From JABDGC01 sp964466595 (GTDB taxonomy: Bacteria; Pseudomonadota; Gammaproteobacteria; DSM-16500): a stretch of DNA of 17,265 nt. Shown here piece after piece: positions 15,182 to 17,265 of the stretch. Below the pieces are notes generated by a model. That model ran no database searches. It saw nothing but the letters and a program-made list of their open reading frames with translations, and was not told where the DNA came from. The translations under genes were made by a program, and so were the position numbers. How positions within the stretch are numbered: the stretch's first letter is position 1; every line of letters begins with the position of its first letter. The stretch covers positions 1-17,265 of the forward strand of contig CAYXNR010000049.1 of NCBI GenBank assembly GCA_964466595.1, read 5' to 3'.

Positions 15182-17041
15182 CTATTCCACCTTTTCCGGA
15201 ATTGGTTTGGCTTTGACTAGTAATTTATTCATATCATCAATAGATAAAGGCTTGCTAAAATAAAAACCTTGAATTTCATCGCATTTTTGTTTTTTCAAAA
15301 ATTCTAATTGATTATGTGATTCTACGCCTTCTGCTAATACTTCTAAGTTGAGATTTTTAGCAACGGCAATGATGGCTCGAATAATTACCTCGTCATCGAG
15401 TTCGGATTGAATATTTTGAATAAAGGAACCATCTATTTTTAAACGATCCAAGGGCAGCTTTTTTAAATAGCTTAAACTCGAATAGCCCGTTCCAAAATCA
15501 TCAATAGCAATGGCGACACCTAGTTTTTTTAATTCTTTGATCGTCCTTACAATTTCGGCACTGCTCACGATGATATTTTCAGTTAATTCTAATTCAAGAT
15601 ATTTTGGATCTAAGCCGGATTCAGTCAAAGCATTTTTAACAACAGTCACAATGTTAGCTTGTTTTAACTGCTGGGCTGTCACGTTAATCGCAACTCGAAT
15701 AGGATCAAAGCCAGCATCCTGCCAGGCTTTATTTTGCTTACAGGCAGTTTTGAGCGCCCATTCACCCATCGCTATAATTAAGCCTGTTTCCTCAGTTAGG
15801 GGAATAAAATCCATAGGTAAGATGAGACCTTTTTGTGGATGCCTCCAGCGAATCAAGGCTTCGACAGCAATCAGTTTTTCACTCGTCAAATCAAACTGAG
15901 GTTGGTAGACCAGAAAAAATTCATTATTATTTAAGCCTTGGCGAATTTGCATTTCTTTATCTAATTGCTCTAAACATTTTTTATTCATTTCAGTAGTGTA
16001 AATTTTAAAATTATTGGCACCGGCTTCTTTGGCTTGATACATGCTGGTATCGGCATTGCGCAGAAGAACATCAGCGCTATTACCATCGCGCGGATAAAGG
16101 CTGATACCAATACTGGTTGTAATGGTGAGGGGTCTTCCTTCTATGTTATAAGGTGTTTGGAAGAGCGATAAAATTTGGTTGGTTTTTGCAATGACCTCTT
16201 CGGTGGATTGTATATCTTTCAACAGAATAACGAATTCATCACCGCCTAGGCGGGCAAGAATATCTTGAGCTTGTAGAGCCGTTTGAGTTCGGGCAGCGAT
16301 TTCTTGTAATAGGGTATCACCGGCAGCATGCCCTAGGCTGTCGTTTATCAGTTTAAATCGATCCAAATCAAGAAACAGCAAAGCAAAAATTTTATTGTTC
16401 TCTGAAGACCATTTAATGGCCTCACGAATTTTATCGAGTAACATGACTCGATTCGGTAAATTGGTTAAATAATCATGTGTAGCTTGATGTTTTAATTGTT
16501 GTGTCTTGTCTTCAATCTGACTCACGAGTGAGGCGGTAAATTCTTTTCTCTCCTGCATGAGCTGCCATTTTTTAGTCAGTGCGCAGGCTAGTTGTCTCAC
16601 TGAAACAGTATCAAAAGGTTTCTTCAGTATCAGTAAATTATCTTTTTTCCCTAAATTTTCAACCGTCTCTTCCCAAGAATAATCAGAAAACGCTGTACAT
16701 ATAACAATCTGAATATCAGTATCAGCCTTCCATATTTGTTTAATCGTTTCAACACCATCCCAGCCTGGCGGCATTCTGATATCAACAAAAGCAAGTGAAT
16801 AAGGTTTTTGTTCCTTTATTCCTTTTTTAATCCGTTCTAAACCTTCTTGGCCTTGAGAGGCCGTATCAATTTGAAAAGGGGGCAAGAGCGGCGAGGGTGC
16901 TTCTATTACTTCACCAAAAAGATCTTCGCTTAAACTAACTAGGGAAGAAGGAGCCGTGGTAGCTAAGATTTTGATAAAATCATTGTGAATTGAAGGATTG
17001 TCATCAATGATCAGTATGCGAAAGGTTTCGTTTTTATCCAT
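15182..17041 (-). CDS. Response regulator with GGDEF and EAL domains (c-di-GMP turnover)
   Basis: A 619-residue cytoplasmic protein in three parts. A receiver domain (1-155) has Asp13/Asp14, phosphoacceptor Asp87 in FVDIRMPPG, and Lys141 in KKPFD. It carries an extra proline-containing stretch (about 33-57) between helix 1 and strand 2. A coiled linker leads to a diguanylate cyclase domain (about 187-350) with intact GGDEF (266-270) and LDLDRFK. The product-inhibition RxxD site is QAQD (257-260), so it lacks its arginine. The EAL domain (about 365-610) keeps EALIRWRHP (Glu394), Asn453, LTEN (Glu488), DDFGTGYSS (Asp514, Asp515), Lys535 and EGVES (Glu571), so phosphodiesterase activity is expected. 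Both enzymes may be opposed and switched by phosphorylation. An in-frame stop stands just upstream, fixing the ATG, although AAGG is only one base from it. It is transcribed before the kinase. Confidence 0.92.
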   Translation of the reverse strand: MDKNETFRILIIDDNPSIHNDFIKILATTAPSSLVSLSEDLFGEVIEAPSPLLPPFQIDTASQGQEGLERIKKGIKEQKPYSLAFVDIRMPPGWDGVETIKQIWKADTDIQIVICTAFSDYSWEETVENLGKKDNLLILKKPFDTVSVRQLACALTKKWQLMQERKEFTASLVSQIEDKTQQLKHQATHDYLTNLPNRVMLLDKIREAIKWSSENNKIFALLFLDLDRFKLINDSLGHAAGDTLLQEIAARTQTALQAQDILARLGGDEFVILLKDIQSTEEVIAKTNQILSLFQTPYNIEGRPLTITTSIGISLYPRDGNSADVLLRNADTSMYQAKEAGANNFKIYTTEMNKKCLEQLDKEMQIRQGLNNNEFFLVYQPQFDLTSEKLIAVEALIRWRHPQKGLILPMDFIPLTEETGLIIAMGEWALKTACKQNKAWQDAGFDPIRVAINVTAQQLKQANIVTVVKNALTESGLDPKYLELELTENIIVSSAEIVRTIKELKKLGVAIAIDDFGTGYSSLSYLKKLPLDRLKIDGSFIQNIQSELDDEVIIRAIIAVAKNLNLEVLAEGVESHNQLEFLKKQKCDEIQGFYFSKPLSIDDMNKLLVKAKPIPEKVE

Positions 17042-17071
17042 ACCTTAATTATATAATACTAGGAAATAAAA

Positions 17072-17083
17072 CTCATTCCCGCC
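17072..17083. repeat. Half copy of the ATTCCC palindromic repeat
   Basis: CTCATTCCCGCC is identical to the left arm and flank of the intact element at 10061-10072, but the right arm is missing; AGTCATT follows. It lies 31 bases upstream of the regulator start, in its 5' leader. It may be a decayed copy; chance similarity cannot be excluded for 12 bases. Confidence 0.4.
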
Positions 17084-17119
17084 AGTCATTATTTTACCTT
17101 AAATTATAATTTTGTCGAT

Positions 17120-17149
17120 AATATAAACATCCTTTTCTAAAGAGAACAA
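17120..17149 (-). promoter_or_regulatory. Candidate promoter for the regulator-kinase operon
   Basis: On the complement, TTGTTC (17149-17144) and TATATT (17125-17120) are 18 bases apart, an acceptable sigma-70 pair. Transcription would start near 17112, leaving a leader of about 70 nt. A TATAAT at 17053-17048 is too close to the ATG to serve a normal leader. By-eye prediction only. Confidence 0.35.
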
Positions 17150-17212
17150 ATTTCTTGCTATAGTCTTTGACTCACATAATAATCAACAACTCTGTACGGT
17201 ACGAAAATCATT

Positions 17213-17265
17213 TTTGTCATTCTGAGCGTAGCTTTGTCATTCTGAGCGCAGCGAAGAATCTGAAT
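17213..17265. repeat. Tandem 20-bp repeat of the TCATTCTGAGCG family, running to the window edge
   Basis: TTTGTCATTCTGAGCG(T/C)AGC occurs twice head to tail (17213-17232 and 17233-17252) with one difference. The second copy continues GAAGAATCTG, completing a well-known dispersed repeat type with partial dyad symmetry (TTC...GCG...GCG...GAA). Its GAGCGCAGCGAAG (17244-17256) is identical to 560-572 at the other end of the window. No gene is seen from 17042 to the end. Confidence 0.7.

Overview
The window reads as ordinary chromosome from a moderately AT-rich gammaproteobacterium. The gene order, and the protein resemblances I can judge from memory, fit a member of or near the Legionellales (Legionella/Coxiella-like lineages). 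That placement is inference; no rRNA or species marker is present. Short GC-rich palindromic repeats in the intergenic gaps are also common in such genomes.

Layout. Positions 1-461 (minus) hold the N-terminal part of a family 2 glycosyltransferase that runs off the window. A repeat-rich gap (462-684) follows, then sodB and map on the minus strand. A divergent promoter region at 2063-2248 separates them from one long plus-strand cluster, 2249-13520: rpsB, tsf, pyrH, frr, uppS, cdsA, bamA, skp, lpxD, fabZ, lpxA, lpxB. Most junctions are tight (8-nt and ATGA overlaps, gaps of 1 to 32 nt). The larger gaps are rpsB/tsf, cdsA/bamA, bamA/skp and skp/lpxD, and three of these hold hairpins. Convergent with lpxB is a minus-strand two-gene signalling unit: a REC-GGDEF-EAL regulator (15182-17041), then a seven-helix MHYT sensor histidine kinase (13507-15171). 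The window ends in a promoter region and more dispersed repeats.

How the genes work together. rpsB/tsf/frr serve translation and pyrH supplies UDP. uppS makes the C55 lipid carrier and cdsA makes CDP-diacylglycerol. bamA and skp serve outer-membrane protein assembly. lpxD/fabZ/lpxA/lpxB supply hydroxyacyl chains and the first steps of lipid A synthesis. This is the classical gammaproteobacterial translation-to-envelope supercluster, but three genes found within it or directly after it in E. coli are not here: dxr (between frr and uppS), rseP (between cdsA and bamA) and rnhB (after lpxB).

I saw no clearly novel system. The points most worth a second look are residue-level deviations in otherwise intact essential genes (BamA VRGF arginine replaced by histidine and a glycine C-terminus; LpxA His160-equivalent replaced by phenylalanine), the missing dxr/rseP, the structured rpsB leader, the repeat families in the gaps, and the kinase/c-di-GMP pair.
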